From JBGSUZ01 sp964404895 (GTDB taxonomy: Bacteria > Bacillota > Clostridia > Peptostreptococcales > Acidaminobacteraceae), in assembly GCA_964404895.1 (NCBI GenBank), contig CAYOLV010000001.1:868001-932000 (forward strand): a stretch of DNA of 64,000 bases. Direction: 5' to 3'. Numbering within the stretch: position 1 is the first letter of the stretch; every line of letters begins with the position of its first letter. The notes beneath the pieces are model-generated. The model had not been told where the DNA came from. It searched no databases and was given only the letters and a program-made list of their open reading frames with translations. The position numbers and the translations under genes are program-made. Shown here one piece after another: positions 42,565 to 51,650 of the stretch.

Positions 42565-44157
42565 ATGATAAAAATAACGAATTTACTCGTCCCTTTAAAC
42601 TATGATCAAAATAGCCTAAAGGGCGTCATTGCAGAGAGACTGCAAATAGAAGAAGGTCGTGTGACCAACGTTGAAATAACAAATCTTTCTGTGGATGTTT
42701 CCAATAAAGAAGACGTTCGTTTCAAAATGACCGTAATTGTCAGCATTACAGGTTCTGAAAAAGAAGTCATTCAGGGCAAAAAGAAACTTGGCATTACCAG
42801 AGATGAGGAACAAGAGCCCTATCAAGTTATTCCAAAACAATTAAAAGAAAGGCCTGTCATTATAGGATTTGGGCCCGCAGGCATTTTTGCAGCCCTTATT
42901 TTAGCAGAAGCTGGGGCAAGGCCAATCGTTTTAGAGCGGGGATCAGATGTGGAGCGACGAACTCAAAAAGTTTCTCAGTTCTGGGAAACTGGATTGCTGG
43001 ACACCAAGACCAATGTTCAATTTGGAGAAGGTGGCGCAGGCACATTTTCAGACGGAAAACTAAAAGTGGGTAAGCGAGACGCCCGTAAAATGAAGGTACT
43101 CACTGAATTGGTATCGGCAGGGGCACCTGAAGAGATCATGTATTTGGGAAAACCTCATGTCGGTACAGATCGATTGAAAGAAACCATTAAGCAAATCAGG
43201 GAAAAAATTATTAACTTGGGCGGAGAAGTTCATTTTGATGCTTTAGTGACAGGTTTAGAGATTAATGAGGGTCAAATAAAGGGTCTTGTCTATGCAGAAA
43301 ATGGGGAGAGTAAAAGTCTTTCTGCAGAAAGTGTTATTTTAGCCATAGGCAACAGTGCCAGAGACACTTTAGTGCACTTACAAAAGTGTGGTGTCGCTTT
43401 AGAACAGAAAAATTTCTCTGTAGGACTTAGAATTGAGCATACTCAAGCCATGATCAATCAAATACAATATGGAACTTTTGCCAATTCCCCCGCCCTCAGT
43501 GCGGCAGATTACAAAATGGTAGTCCATTTGGAAAATGGGAGAGGGGTATATACTTTCTGCATGTGCCCTGGTGGTGAGGTGGTTGCAGCTACTTCTGAAG
43601 AAAACGCTGTGGTGACCAATGGTATAAGCGATTTTGCCAGAGATGGACGAAATGCCAATACAGCCCTCCTCGTCACGGTGAATACTTCAGATTTGGAAAG
43701 CACTGATCCACTTGAAGGGATTCGTTTCCTTAAGAAGATTGAAGAAGCAGCATTTATTGCAGGTGGCAGTAATTACAAAGCGCCAGTTCAAAAATTGGAG
43801 GACTTTTTATTAAATCAAGAGTCAAAAGATTTTGGTGTCGTAAAACCAACCTATAAACCGGGAACCCATTTTGCCAAGGTGGAGTCCTATTTGCCAGACT
43901 TTGTGGCCTCTGCCCTAAGAGAAGCAATTTTAGAAATGGGTCTTTGGATGCCCGGTTTTGCCAATCCAGACGCTGTCTTAACGGGTCCGGAAACGAGAAG
44001 TTCTTCGCCTGTTAGAATTAAAAGAGATGAGCAGTGTGAAGCAATTGGCATAAAAGGCCTATACCCCTGCGGAGAAGGTGCCGGTTATTCAGGTGGCATT
44101 ATTTCAGCGGCAGTGGACGGTATGATTTGTGCAGAGAAAATACTCGAAAATAGTTAG
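42565..44157 (+). CDS. Uncharacterised FAD-dependent dehydrogenase (COG2509 type)
   Basis: 530 residues. An N-terminal domain of about 90 residues (ITNLLVPLNYDQNSLKGVIAERL...) is followed by FAD-binding IIGFGPAGIFAALILAEAGARPIVLERG (about 97-125), then NVQFGEGGAGTFSDGKLKVGKRD, a hallmark of the COG2509 FAD-dependent dehydrogenases. The C-terminal GLYPCGEGAGYSGGIISAAVDGM closes the FAD site. The substrate is unknown; the N-terminal domain and the FSDGKL motif occur across the family. GAAGGAGAAAA precedes ATG. Confidence 0.9.
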   Translation: MIKITNLLVPLNYDQNSLKGVIAERLQIEEGRVTNVEITNLSVDVSNKEDVRFKMTVIVSITGSEKEVIQGKKKLGITRDEEQEPYQVIPKQLKERPVIIGFGPAGIFAALILAEAGARPIVLERGSDVERRTQKVSQFWETGLLDTKTNVQFGEGGAGTFSDGKLKVGKRDARKMKVLTELVSAGAPEEIMYLGKPHVGTDRLKETIKQIREKIINLGGEVHFDALVTGLEINEGQIKGLVYAENGESKSLSAESVILAIGNSARDTLVHLQKCGVALEQKNFSVGLRIEHTQAMINQIQYGTFANSPALSAADYKMVVHLENGRGVYTFCMCPGGEVVAATSEENAVVTNGISDFARDGRNANTALLVTVNTSDLESTDPLEGIRFLKKIEEAAFIAGGSNYKAPVQKLEDFLLNQESKDFGVVKPTYKPGTHFAKVESYLPDFVASALREAILEMGLWMPGFANPDAVLTGPETRSSSPVRIKRDEQCEAIGIKGLYPCGEGAGYSGGIISAAVDGMICAEKILENS

Positions 44158-44211
44158 AATAAAAACCTTTAGACTCAAAAATGTCAAAATCACTTAAGAG
44201 GATGTGAAACC

Positions 44212-44634
44212 ATGAAACCAGCTCACTTAAACGCCTATGAACTGACCCATGACAAAACTAGATTTACCGCAGAGGACTTATTACCTCTGTACAAACAGAC
44301 TTACTGGGCGAACCAGCGTCCCCTGGAAATTATTCAAAAGAGCCTTGAAAATTCATTGGTCTATGTCGTTTTCTATGAAAATCAGCCCATCGCCATGCTC
44401 AGACTCATTACGGACTATGCAACTTTTGCATACTTATGCGATGTCCTTGTGGATGAAAGCCATCGGGCAAAGGGGATTTCTAAATGGATGTTGGCAGAAG
44501 CCTTTGATCACCCTGAAATCAAGAATTTAAGACGCATATGCCTCATGACCCAAGACGCTCAAGGCTTATACAGACAATTTGGATTTGAAAATATTGAGTT
44601 TCCCGACAGATACATGGAAATTTTGAGAAAATAG
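44212..44634 (+). CDS. GNAT-family N-acetyltransferase
   Basis: 140 residues: ALLPLYKQTYW-like N-terminus, YLCDVLVDESHRAKGISKWMLAEAFDHPEIKNLRRICLMTQDAQGLYRQFGFENIE. The acetyl-CoA loop (HRAKGIS) and the terminal LYRQFGF are characteristic. Substrate unknown. GAGGATGTGAAACC precedes ATG. It converges with the GntR gene, the two ending at a shared hairpin. Confidence 0.88.
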   Translation: MKPAHLNAYELTHDKTRFTAEDLLPLYKQTYWANQRPLEIIQKSLENSLVYVVFYENQPIAMLRLITDYATFAYLCDVLVDESHRAKGISKWMLAEAFDHPEIKNLRRICLMTQDAQGLYRQFGFENIEFPDRYMEILRK

Positions 44635-44636
44635 AA

Positions 44637-44667
44637 ACACGGAGAGTTATCCCTAACTACTCCGTGT
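44637..44667. terminator. Hairpin between convergent GNAT and GntR genes
   Basis: ACACGGAG-AGTTA pairs with TAACT-a-CTCCGTGT (one bulge). It overlaps the end of the GntR gene; T runs are weak. Confidence 0.5.
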
Positions 44668-45364
44668 AAATTTGCTGATCCCCTTGAATGATACTCTGAA
44701 TGGTTTTGTTAATGCTATCAATAGCGCAACTTAACTTTTTATCAGCAATGCACTGATACAACTCATAATTATTTCGATACAAGGCGTCTATGCCATGAAT
44801 TCGGCAATAGCGTTCCCAAAGACTTCGGATTGGAAACTTTGAGGAACTAAAAATCAATGGCAGGAAAGTATTGCCCGAAATGACGCTGAGTTCATGGTGG
44901 AAAAGGTAGGCTTGTTCAGCTGCCTTTTCTGGGGTTGTTGATGCCTTAAGCTCATCGAGAATGTCACTCAGCTTAGACAGCTCATCTGCAGTGATTTTAG
45001 GAATGGCCAATTGGACAGCAAGGGTGTCCATAATCATTCTGACCTCCAAAATAGACTTGATTTCACTTTTTCGAAGCATCCCACCGTTATAACCCATTAT
45101 TGAAATAAACGTCTCTAAAGTCCCTTCCCGGCGATAGTCGGCCACAAAAGTCCCACTCCTAGGTTTAATCGTTAAAAAACCCTTTTTAGCCATTTCTGCA
45201 ATTCCAGCATTAACCACAGTTCTGCTCACTTGCATCATCTCTGCAAGCTCTCTTTCTGATGGCAATTGTGAACCAATTTCTAATTTGCCTGAGAGGATTC
45301 GACTTTCCAGCTCTTTGACAAATAACTCTTTTAGGGTCGGTGCGCTTAATTTAGAAAACTCCAT
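44657..45364 (-). CDS. FadR-type GntR transcriptional regulator
   Basis: 235 residues. The winged helix (LFVKELESRILSGKLEIGSQLPSERELAEMMQVSRTVVNAGIAEMAKKGFLTIKPRSGTFV) is typical GntR; the rest is an all-helical FCD ligand domain (VRMIMDTLAVQLAI, AYLFHHELSVISGN), normally sensing an organic acid with a metal. AGGAGG precedes ATG. A palindrome ACTGGT-N3-ACCAGA in its own leader and ACTGGT-N3-ACCAGT at the divergent hypB promoter show it very likely controls both. That makes it the probable regulator of the hypB to hypA operon. Confidence 0.9.
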   Translation of the reverse strand: MEFSKLSAPTLKELFVKELESRILSGKLEIGSQLPSERELAEMMQVSRTVVNAGIAEMAKKGFLTIKPRSGTFVADYRREGTLETFISIMGYNGGMLRKSEIKSILEVRMIMDTLAVQLAIPKITADELSKLSDILDELKASTTPEKAAEQAYLFHHELSVISGNTFLPLIFSSSKFPIRSLWERYCRIHGIDALYRNNYELYQCIADKKLSCAIDSINKTIQSIIQGDQQIYTE

Positions 45365-45385
45365 AAAAACCTCCTGATATTTGAC

Positions 45386-45400
45386 ACTGGTCAGACCAGA
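45386..45400. promoter_or_regulatory. GntR operator, gntR side
   Basis: ACTGGT-CAG-ACCAGA, FadR-like TGGT-N3-ACCA arrangement, 22 bases before the GntR start codon. A third half (TACCAGT) follows at 45401-45407. Confidence 0.7.
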
Positions 45401-45535
45401 TACCAGTTATTAATATATCATTTTTTAATATACAATTCAATCAAAATGTCTAAAAATAGCTTGAAATTACCATATGTTACATTGACATATCCATCTAATC
45501 ATAATAAAGTTTTAACAAACAATTGTTATACTAAA

Positions 45536-45550
45536 ACTGGTATGACCAGT
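45536..45550. promoter_or_regulatory. GntR operator, hypB side
   Basis: Perfect palindrome ACTGGT-ATG-ACCAGT. It begins 4 bases after a -10-like TATACT (45527-45532), hence overlaps the expected transcription start and should repress when occupied. Confidence 0.75.
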
Positions 45551-45580
45551 AAAATGTTAATTGAGCGGAGGGAAGAAAGC

Positions 45581-46249
45581 ATGAATCCTTATAAGATTCT
45601 TGAAATTAAAGAAAGTGTGTTTGAAGACAATGATCGACAAGCAGATTTGCTCAGAGCAGATCTCAAAAAAGAAAAAACATTTTTGCTAAACCTCATGTCG
45701 TCACCGGGTTCTGGAAAAACAACTTCTCTTTTGAGAACCATCGAGGCGTTGAAAGATGAAATGCGCATTGGCGTCATGGAAGCGGACATCGACTCAGACG
45801 TGGACGCCAACACTATTTCTAAAACGGGAACGAAAGTCATTCAACTCCATACAGGTGGCATGTGTCACTTGGACGCAGACATGACAAGACAAGGTTTGCA
45901 AGGTCTTGGGACGGAAGAAATTGATTTTGCTGTTCTTGAAAATGTAGGCAACTTGGTATGTCCTGCAGAGTTTGACACAGGGGCTTCTAAAAACGCAATG
46001 ATTTTAAGCGTTCCTGAAGGCGATGATAAACCTCTTAAATATCCACTCATGTTCTCAATTGTAGATGTGGTTTTGATTAACAAAATGGATATGATTGAAC
46101 ACTTCGATTTTGATGTGGAAGCGGTAAAGACGCGCGTACACAAACTCAATCCTAAAACGAAGGTCATTCCAATCAGCGCACGTACAGGGGAAGGGATGCA
46201 AGAATGGACGAATTGGTTGAGAGACCAAGTTCAATCATGGAATGCATAA
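45581..46249 (+). CDS. hypB: HypB, nickel-insertion GTPase
   Basis: 222 residues, a SIMIBI-class GTPase that helps load nickel into hydrogenase and other Ni enzymes. P-loop SSPGSGKTTSLL (about 40-50), ADIDSDVDANTI, the LHTGGMCHLDADM metal and G2 region, LENVGNLVCPAEFD (switch region), INKMD and PISARTGEG. No N-terminal His-rich nickel store is present. ATG at 45581 follows GGAGGGAAG; an in-frame start at 45446 has no site and spans the operator. It leads an operon with the flavoprotein and hypA. Confidence 0.95.
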   Translation: MNPYKILEIKESVFEDNDRQADLLRADLKKEKTFLLNLMSSPGSGKTTSLLRTIEALKDEMRIGVMEADIDSDVDANTISKTGTKVIQLHTGGMCHLDADMTRQGLQGLGTEEIDFAVLENVGNLVCPAEFDTGASKNAMILSVPEGDDKPLKYPLMFSIVDVVLINKMDMIEHFDFDVEAVKTRVHKLNPKTKVIPISARTGEGMQEWTNWLRDQVQSWNA

Positions 46250-46292
46250 TATAGAAATAGACATAAAAAAATCAATGTGGGGGTAATGAAAA

Positions 46293-48986
46293 ATGACTAA
46301 ACCAAAAGTACTGGAACTGGCTAATAAAATTGCTGCAGGGATTACAGGCGGCGTTGTCAAAGTCAAATATACAGACCCTGAATACAAAATTCTTGAGCCT
46401 GTGACTACGGACGAGATGGCAAGTATTGCCCTTTGTCTTGAAATCAGAAAACCTAAGAAAATCAAAGAAGTTGCTGCTCTATGTGGAAAGCCTGAAGCTG
46501 AAGTTGAAGCTATTTTACGTAAAATGGCAATCGACGGTTCTATCAAAATGGAAGAGCTTCATGGAGAAGATGAATTTTTCTTGGAACTATATGTGCCAGG
46601 TGTTATGGAATATATGGTTGCCAATAAAGAAAACGTTGAAAAGTACCCTATCATTGGCGAGTGTTTTGAAGAATACACACGTAACTTAGGCGGACTTTTA
46701 GCAGGGAACTTGCCTGTAGGTATGGGCGTTATGCGTGTCATCCCAATTGAAAGCGCAATTGAAGGGGACACGAGAAGAGCCTCTTATGAAGAAATCACTT
46801 ACCTCTTAAACAAACATGACAAATACTCTGTAGCTGATTGTGCTTGCCGTACTTCTATGAGAATCATTGGCGAAGGCTGTGGTCATACTATAGAAGATAT
46901 GTGTATTCAACTTGGCCCAGCGGCTGATTTTTACATTCGTACAGGCAGAGGCAGAGAAGTAACGAAAGAAGAAGCCATCGCTATCTGTTTACAAGCTGAA
47001 AAAGAAGGTCTTGTTCACCAAATTCCTAACTTGTCAGGTCCTGGCGAAGCCCTTGCTATCTGCAACTGTTGCGGTTGTTCGTGTTTCGGTCTTAGAAATG
47101 CCAACCTTTACAGAAACCCAGACTTCTCTCGTTCAAACTACGTTGTAAAAGTAGACAGAGATAAATGTGTGGCTTGTGGGGAATGTGTTGAAAATTGCCC
47201 ATCTAACGCCCTTACACTTGGACAAAACTTATGTACAAAAGGTCCAGTTCCTGTAGAAAAAGTGAAAGATACACCATTTGACACCAAATGGGGCGCAGAT
47301 AAATGGAACCCTGAGTACCGTCATCGTAAAATGGTAGACTCAGTGGGTACAAGCCCATGTAAAACAGAGTGTCCTGCTCATATTGCTATTCAAGGTTACA
47401 TTAAAATGGCGTCACAAGGCAGATATAGAGATGCCCTTGAACTCATCAAAAAAGACAATCCATTCCCAGCCATTTGCGGACGTATTTGTCCAAGAAACTG
47501 TGAGTCGGCTTGTACAAGATCTGAGTTAGACGAACCACTTGCAGTAGATGAAATTAAGAAATTTATTGCAGATCAAGACTTAAAAGCTGAACATCGTTTT
47601 GTCCCAGAAAAAATCACAACCAGACCTGAGAAAATTGCAGTTGTAGGCGCTGGTCCTGCTGGACTCTCATGTGCTTACTACTTAGCTGTAAACGGCTACC
47701 AAGTAACAGTCTTTGAAAAACAACCTAAACTGGGCGGCATGATGACTCTTGGTATTCCAGCTTTCAGATTGGGCAAAGATATCGTTAACGCTGAAATTGA
47801 AGTTTTAAGAGAAATGGGTATTGTCTTCAAATCAGGCGTAGAAGTGGGCAAAGATGTGACCCTTAAAGAACTCAGAAACCAAGGCTTCAAAGCGTTCTAT
47901 GTGGCAATTGGTGCACAAGCAGGCAGAAGCTTAGGTCTTGAAGGTGAAGAAGCTGAAGGCGTATTCACTGGGGTTGATTTCCTTCGTAAAGTCAGCTTAG
48001 GTGAAGACTTAAGATTAAGCGGACCAGCTATTGTTATTGGGGGCGGCAATGTTGCCATCGACGTGGCAAGAACTGCTGAAAGAATTGGCGCAACTCAAGT
48101 AGATCTTTATTGCTTAGAAAGCAGAGAACAAATGCCTGCTTTGGAAGAAGAGATTGAAGAAGCACTTTCTGAAGGCATTGTCATGAACAACTCATGGGCG
48201 CCAAAGCGCATTGTGACTGAAAATGGCAAGGTGACTGGCGTTGAGTTCAAAAAATGCGTAGCAGTATTTGATGCAGCTGGAAAATTCAACCCACAATACG
48301 ATGAGAAAGACACTAAAATTGTAAAAGCCAACCACGTTCTCTTGTCAGTTGGACAAGGCATGGATTGGGGCGGTTTGTTAAAAGAATCTAAAATGGAACT
48401 CAATCCAAATAACACCATTAAAGCGGATCGCATCACTTTCCAAACAGGTGAGCCAGACGTCTTTGCAGGTGGTGACGCTTTAACAGGTCCTAAATTTGCC
48501 ATCGATGCGATTGCCCTTGGTAAACAAGGTTCTGTATCTATTCACAGATATGTTCATGGAGATAACTTGAGCATTGGCCGTGAACGTGAATACCATGCCC
48601 TTGATAAAGATAACCTTAAAATGGAAGGTTATGACGCAATGCCTAGACAAAAAACTGTTCATGTAGATGGTAATTTGTCAAAAGTGACTTTCACAGATTT
48701 GCGTGTGACTTTAACAGAAGAGCAAATCAAAAAAGAAACTGAGCGTTGCTTAGGTTGTGGCGCAGTAGTACCAGATCATTACCAATGTGTAGGCTGTGGC
48801 TTATGTACAACAAAATGTAAATTTGAAGCCATTACCCTTGAAAGAAAATACGACACTGGCGGTACTTCTTTCGACAAAATGAAACCAATCGTTATCAAAC
48901 ATGCCCTTAAGCGTCAAGGCCGTATTTTGATGAGAGCGCCTAAGCGTATGATCCAATCTATGATGCACACAGACAAAAGCAATTAA
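46293..48986 (+). CDS. Large Fe-S flavoprotein oxidoreductase (GltD/NfnB-like) between hypB and hypA
   Basis: 897 residues. N-terminal part: a winged-helix-like region, then Cys-rich CACRTSM...CGHTIEDMC and CNCCGCSCFG, then a ferredoxin motif CVACGECVENCP (about 292-303). A GltD-like core follows: CPAHIAIQGYI, CGRICPRNCESAC (4Fe-4S), FAD loop VVGAGPAGLSCAYYLA (about 450-465), GIPAFRL, second nucleotide loop VIGGGNVAIDVARTAERIGA and VFAGGDALTGP. The C-terminal ferredoxin is CLGCGAVV...CVGCGLCTTKC. It moves electrons between NAD(P)H and ferredoxin-type carriers; the partner and exact reaction are unknown. Confidence 0.88.
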   Translation: MTKPKVLELANKIAAGITGGVVKVKYTDPEYKILEPVTTDEMASIALCLEIRKPKKIKEVAALCGKPEAEVEAILRKMAIDGSIKMEELHGEDEFFLELYVPGVMEYMVANKENVEKYPIIGECFEEYTRNLGGLLAGNLPVGMGVMRVIPIESAIEGDTRRASYEEITYLLNKHDKYSVADCACRTSMRIIGEGCGHTIEDMCIQLGPAADFYIRTGRGREVTKEEAIAICLQAEKEGLVHQIPNLSGPGEALAICNCCGCSCFGLRNANLYRNPDFSRSNYVVKVDRDKCVACGECVENCPSNALTLGQNLCTKGPVPVEKVKDTPFDTKWGADKWNPEYRHRKMVDSVGTSPCKTECPAHIAIQGYIKMASQGRYRDALELIKKDNPFPAICGRICPRNCESACTRSELDEPLAVDEIKKFIADQDLKAEHRFVPEKITTRPEKIAVVGAGPAGLSCAYYLAVNGYQVTVFEKQPKLGGMMTLGIPAFRLGKDIVNAEIEVLREMGIVFKSGVEVGKDVTLKELRNQGFKAFYVAIGAQAGRSLGLEGEEAEGVFTGVDFLRKVSLGEDLRLSGPAIVIGGGNVAIDVARTAERIGATQVDLYCLESREQMPALEEEIEEALSEGIVMNNSWAPKRIVTENGKVTGVEFKKCVAVFDAAGKFNPQYDEKDTKIVKANHVLLSVGQGMDWGGLLKESKMELNPNNTIKADRITFQTGEPDVFAGGDALTGPKFAIDAIALGKQGSVSIHRYVHGDNLSIGREREYHALDKDNLKMEGYDAMPRQKTVHVDGNLSKVTFTDLRVTLTEEQIKKETERCLGCGAVVPDHYQCVGCGLCTTKCKFEAITLERKYDTGGTSFDKMKPIVIKHALKRQGRILMRAPKRMIQSMMHTDKSN

Positions 48987-49013
48987 TTTTACTGTAAGAG
49001 GAGGTGAACTCAA

Positions 49014-49355
49014 ATGCACGAATTAGGGATCGTTATGAACGTGATCAGTACGGTTGAAAAGTTTGCAAAGCAGAACAATGTCACTAAAATAGACACCTTG
49101 GTTCTGCAGATTGGTGAACTCTCCTCCATGATTCCCAGATACATTGAAGCGTGTTTCCCAGCCGCTGTAGAAGGGACAATCATGCAGGACACTAAGCTGA
49201 AAATTGAAGTCATGCCCGGCAATGCGCTTTGCCATGGGTGTCAAACTGTTTTCAATCTGATTGAACACAAGCAGGTTTGTCCAAAATGTGGCGGTGTGGA
49301 ATGGGAAATTTTGAGCGGAAAAGAATTTAACATCAAAGAGATTATTGCCTGTTAA
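49014..49355 (+). CDS. hypA: HypA, nickel metallochaperone
   Basis: 113 residues. The invariant N-terminal nickel-binding MHE motif (His2) is present, and the zinc site is CHGC (Cys73, 76) with CPKC (Cys89, 92). It delivers nickel together with HypB, whose gene starts the operon. AGGAGGTGAAC precedes ATG. Gap to the flavoprotein gene is 27 bases. No hydrogenase structural genes or hypCDEF are in the window. Confidence 0.95.
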   Translation: MHELGIVMNVISTVEKFAKQNNVTKIDTLVLQIGELSSMIPRYIEACFPAAVEGTIMQDTKLKIEVMPGNALCHGCQTVFNLIEHKQVCPKCGGVEWEILSGKEFNIKEIIAC

Positions 49356-49388
49356 TTAATGTAATTTCAATTTAATAGTAGGTTAAGA

Positions 49389-49437
49389 GAAATCCCGTAC
49401 AATTTTGATATACTAAAATTTGTACGGGATTTCTTTT
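49389..49437 (+). terminator. Intrinsic terminator after hypA
   Basis: GAAATCCCGTACAA (49389-49402) pairs with TTGTACGGGATTTC (49420-49433), then a T run. Ends the hypB-flavoprotein-hypA operon. Confidence 0.85.
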
Positions 49438-49478
49438 GCATTGAAACCTAATGGAACCTATTAAAAGGAGTATGTGAG

Positions 49479-50051
49479 ATGGAAGCTATAAAAGAATATT
49501 TTATGAAAGCTAATAAAAAATCTTATAAGAAATGGATTGGTATTGCCTTGGTACTGGTCTTATTGCTCTCAACAGTGGGTTTAGGACCCATCAGCATTAA
49601 CTTGTACAGTTCTCAAGTGGATAACGGGTCAGTGGGCACCAATCTTGGCGGTGGCTTAGATTTTGATAAATACAGATACGAAATAAACCACTATTATAAA
49701 AAGGATAAGGTGGGGTCCTTTCACTTTGAAAACGGAACCGAGACGCCTAAGGCCATGGACATGAACATCGTCTTTAAAGCCGTCACAGAGGAACCTAAAT
49801 ATAGCGGCAACTATTTCTTACCTTTTTATAAAACCTACAAGGTAGATTATGTCAGCAATATGGTATTCGATCAGGAAAAGACAACCATTAAATACAATAC
49901 GGACTTCAAGACCAAAATAGAAGGCACTCTGACCATAAAAGTAATTGGTCTCTGCACGTTTGGAGAAGCTAAGAAGATTGCAGAGAAAGCCATCATAGCC
50001 TCTGTTAATAAATACAATAGCGATCAAATGGGTAGGGAAATGAATAAATAA
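49479..50051 (+). CDS. Unknown membrane-anchored protein
   Basis: 190 residues, one membrane helix near the N-terminus (WIGIALVLVLLLSTVGLGPI) and an extracytoplasmic part without Cys-rich or catalytic motifs. No family recognised. AAAGGAGTATGTGAG precedes ATG. Its own transcript is likely, as a terminator precedes it. Confidence 0.65.
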   Translation: MEAIKEYFMKANKKSYKKWIGIALVLVLLLSTVGLGPISINLYSSQVDNGSVGTNLGGGLDFDKYRYEINHYYKKDKVGSFHFENGTETPKAMDMNIVFKAVTEEPKYSGNYFLPFYKTYKVDYVSNMVFDQEKTTIKYNTDFKTKIEGTLTIKVIGLCTFGEAKKIAEKAIIASVNKYNSDQMGREMNK

Positions 50052-50119
50052 ATGATGAAGCAGAGTAAGTGTAACAAAACCTTACCTCATACGTTTTAAG
50101 TATGATGGGAGTGATTTTC

Positions 50120-50659
50120 ATGAGAATAAAAATTGCAATTGGCGTAATTATTTTAGCTGCTATAACGCTGTTTTTATTAAATGGCAAAAGTGTGAATGAA
50201 GTGATTGAAAGTAATAGCACATTGCCTTATAAAATTAACAGCCAAGCAAATGTAGACAACGGGAAAATTGTTTTCTACGAACATACCAATCAAAACGATT
50301 TTACAGCCTCCCTTTTACAGAAATCAATTATCGGTTATAAACTCGTATATACGGGAAGCCAAGGCGATTTGAAAAGAAGTGTTGATGAAAAGGGAATGAC
50401 GGTAATGTATTTTCCTGAAATCAAAGGGACTTCAACGCCGCTGTTATTTGGTGTTGTAGGCTTACCTGAAATTGAGCAAGTCATCGTTAAAGATTCGGCA
50501 ACAGGAAAGGAACAAGAAGCAAAAATCATCAATACCGACCATCAGAGAATTTGGATCCTTGACCTTAACAATTTAAAATTTGATAAAGTTGTTATTTTAG
50601 GTAGGTCAAATGACAAGCGTATTGTGGTTGAATTGGAAGAGTTAAAGCTATCTAAGTGA
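50120..50659 (+). CDS. Unknown secreted or membrane-anchored protein
   Basis: About 179 residues. ATG at 50120 follows GGGAGTGATTTTC; the frame upstream has another ATG at 50102 without a site. The N-terminus is a membrane helix or signal (IKIAIGVIILAAITLFLL), followed by a small extracytoplasmic domain. No family recognised. Its end is 41 bases before a repeated hairpin element. Confidence 0.65.
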   Translation: MRIKIAIGVIILAAITLFLLNGKSVNEVIESNSTLPYKINSQANVDNGKIVFYEHTNQNDFTASLLQKSIIGYKLVYTGSQGDLKRSVDEKGMTVMYFPEIKGTSTPLLFGVVGLPEIEQVIVKDSATGKEQEAKIINTDHQRIWILDLNNLKFDKVVILGRSNDKRIVVELEELKLSK

Positions 50660-50700
50660 TACTCTAAAAGAACTGGAACGGAATTAATATTAAAAATTCA

Positions 50701-50790
50701 ACAGCCAAAGAGGCTTTTCCATCAGAATGAAATAATTCTTTTGAAAGGCACCTTTGGCTGTTTGTATGTTTTATAATGGGTACATACATA
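50701..50790 (+). repeat. Intergenic hairpin element, copy 1
   Basis: A 90-base block beginning ACAGCCAAAG and ending after CTTTGGCTGTTTGT and a TATAAT (50772-50777). Long arms pair CAGCCAAAG with CTTTGGCTG; inside, AGAATgaaataATTCTT makes a second stem. The same element, about 80% identical, occurs at 55208-55295 after asrC. It probably acts as terminator of the preceding gene, and copy 1 may also carry the -10 of the Crp/Fnr gene. Confidence 0.7.
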
Positions 50791-50824
50791 AAGCAAGTCC
50801 GAAAAAACAAGAAGGAGAAATACC

Positions 50825-51511
50825 ATGACCCTGAAAGAAGCCTTTGAAATAGCAGAAGTCTTGGAAAATGCTAACCCTAAGACTTTGGAAAGCCTAGAAC
50901 AAATGGGCAGACTGAAAAAATTAAAAAAGGGAGAGCACCTTTTCGTAGACAAGGAAGTGGTGAACAATTTTTATATTGTCATCAGTGGCATGGTATCTTT
51001 ATACAAGTCCAACAGTTTAGGTGAGAACAAGGTCGTCTTTGTCTATGGTAAAGGGAAAGCCCTCAACGAGGTCATTCTCAACGGGTTGCCTGCTTCTATC
51101 AGTTGTGAAGCCATGAGCGATGCGGTCATTCTTTCCTTTCCCGTCCCACAGCTTCTAGAAATCATGGCGCAGGACTTTGGACTGACCAAAGCCATTATGG
51201 ACTCCATGTCCATTAAAATTAGGCGTCTGTACAGACAGTTGAAAAATACGTCTAACGTTATTCGAATGGACAAAAAAATAGCAGCAAAACTTTGGAAATT
51301 ATCTATGGACTATGGTATTCCTTGCGACCAAGGGGTAGAAATTGACATGAACCTGACCATTACTTATTTGGCAGACATGATGGGCTCTAAGCGTGAGACT
51401 ATTTCAAGGCAGCTAAAATTATTAACCGATGAAGGTCTCGTTATTCATAAAAATAATCGATTTATCATTCCAAATTGTGATAATCTCAGCGCTTATTTTA
51501 AAAAGGGCTAA
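50825..51511 (+). CDS. Crp/Fnr-family regulator of the sulfite reduction block
   Basis: 228 residues. A cNMP-binding-type sensor fold (KKGEHLFVDKEVVNNFYIVISGMVSLYKSN) is followed by the dimer helix and a winged helix, recognition helix SKRETISRQLKLL (about 188-200). The R-E-x3-R pattern is that of CRP, which reads GTGA; FNR has V instead of the first R. No N-terminal Cys cluster, so not an FNR-type Fe-S sensor. It stands directly upstream of the FNT/asr genes, whose promoter has a GTGAT-N4-ATCAC palindrome at -41.5. I infer it activates them; its ligand is unknown. Confidence 0.88.
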   Translation: MTLKEAFEIAEVLENANPKTLESLEQMGRLKKLKKGEHLFVDKEVVNNFYIVISGMVSLYKSNSLGENKVVFVYGKGKALNEVILNGLPASISCEAMSDAVILSFPVPQLLEIMAQDFGLTKAIMDSMSIKIRRLYRQLKNTSNVIRMDKKIAAKLWKLSMDYGIPCDQGVEIDMNLTITYLADMMGSKRETISRQLKLLTDEGLVIHKNNRFIIPNCDNLSAYFKKG

Positions 51512-51547
51512 ACGCGCTACAATAAACCTCGAATTTTATAACCATAA

Positions 51548-51565
51548 CCGTGATATAAATCACGG
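51548..51565 (+). promoter_or_regulatory. Crp/Fnr-type site upstream of the FNT-asr operon
   Basis: Perfect palindrome CCGTGAT-ATAA-ATCACGG. Its centre (51556.5) is 29.5 bases from the first base of a -10 box TATGAT (51586-51591), putting it at about -41.5, the class II activator position. No -35 hexamer is present, as expected for an activated promoter. Confidence 0.8.
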
Positions 51566-51650
51566 CGGTATATAGATGTATTTGCTATGATGATATCAAA
51601 TCTAACTTTGTTATTATTCTATCAATCTAAGGGAATCGAGGAGGATCAAC

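Noticed and set aside
45446..45580. Upstream in-frame extension of hypB
   Set aside because: It spans the GntR operator and promoter and lacks a ribosome binding site; HypB homology begins after ATG 45581.
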